Shown here: in pieces, positions 4,884-5,053 of the stretch
Numbering within the stretch: position 1 is the stretch's first letter
Layout: each line of letters begins with the position of its first letter
Assembly: GCA_002390025.1 (NCBI GenBank)
Contig: DGRU01000064.1
Span: 21,255 to 26,307, forward strand
From: Lachnospiraceae bacterium UBA4380
Lineage (GTDB): Bacteria; Bacillota; Clostridia; Lachnospirales; Lachnospiraceae
Direction: 5' to 3'
DNA: 5,053 bases
Program-made: the position numbers and the translations under genes
The notes under the pieces: generated by a model
Told to the model about the DNA's origin: nothing
The model's input: only the letters and a program-made list of their open reading frames with translations
Databases searched by the model: none

Positions 4884-5053
4884 ATGTCAACATTGATTTC
4901 AGCTGAAAATACCTGGATGCTGTTTGCAATCCTGGTTGTGATTGCCGCAGTTTCCATCCGACTCGAACAGCGCTTTCTGTGGGCGGCCAGAGTGTCCGCC
5001 TGCGTGCTCTGTCTCGTTTTTGCCATGGCCCTGGCCAACCTTCGCATCATCCC
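4884..5053 (+). CDS. DUF819 family integral membrane protein, N-terminal fragment (3' end outside window)
   Basis: The frame from ATG 4884 stays open to the window edge: 56 complete codons plus two bases. The sequence begins MSTLISAENTWMLFAIL and reads through a first membrane segment (residues about 11-25, MLFAILVVIAAVSI), a short charged stretch (RLEQRFLWAAR) and a second segment (about 36-52, ending ALANLRII). From memory this matches the start of DUF819 (YjcL-like) proteins, in which an N-terminal NTW motif, a LEQ(K/R) turn after the first helix and an N-LGIIP motif at the end of the second are typical. These are multi-helix inner-membrane proteins of unknown function, roughly 400 residues long. 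The gene is separated from hemB by the palindrome and has no evident link to tetrapyrrole synthesis. No clear promoter is visible in the 44 bases between palindrome and ATG. Confidence 0.72.
   Translation, partial: MSTLISAENTWMLFAILVVIAAVSIRLEQRFLWAARVSACVLCLVFAMALANLRII

Overview
The window looks like chromosomal DNA from a GC-rich, anaerobic, low-salt-bias-free Clostridia member, most likely a Lachnospiraceae relative. The reasons are a CobA-HemD fusion of the kind common in Clostridia, strong AGGAGG-type ribosome sites, a surface domain of a type I associate with Lachnospiraceae, and a GGGGACGGTTC-type palindrome of a kind I associate with Firmicutes genomes. The assignment is inference; no rRNA or other taxonomic marker is present. 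All genes lie on the + strand.

Layout: (1) 1-495, the C-terminal part of a membrane-anchored extracellular protein with a NEAT-like beta-rich domain and a repetitive linker; its start is outside the window. (2) 496-619, a leader with a possible 8-bp hairpin and the ribosome site of hemC. (3) 620-1645, hemC, hydroxymethylbilane synthase, probably starting at TTG. (4) 1617-1791, five 35-bp tandem repeats; the first copy is the coding end of hemC and the other four lie downstream of its stop. (5) 1913-3658, a CobA-HemD fusion (uroporphyrinogen III methyltransferase plus uroporphyrinogen III synthase). (6) 3659-3774, an A-rich spacer with CATAAAA reiterations and a strong Shine-Dalgarno. (7) 3775-4758, hemB, zinc-type porphobilinogen synthase. 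(8) 4766-4839, a long REP-like palindrome with two competing folds. (9) 4884-5053, the N-terminus of a DUF819-family membrane protein, cut by the window edge.

The three central genes cover consecutive tetrapyrrole steps: HemB makes porphobilinogen from 5-aminolevulinate, HemC links four of these into hydroxymethylbilane, the HemD half cyclises it to uroporphyrinogen III, and the CobA half methylates that to precorrin-2. The product of the cluster is therefore the entry point to cobalamin and siroheme rather than proof of heme synthesis. hemA and hemL, which supply aminolevulinate, are not in the window.

The core enzymes are ordinary. What stands out is the number of small repeats and low-complexity insertions: a duplicated 8-residue linker at the left edge, a peptide duplication inside HemC, a 58-residue hydrophilic insert inside CobA, two shorter ones in HemD, the tandem copies of the hemC tail, and the REP-like palindrome. 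I do not see a new multi-gene system here; the most promising unexplained items are the hemC-tail repeats and the palindrome.
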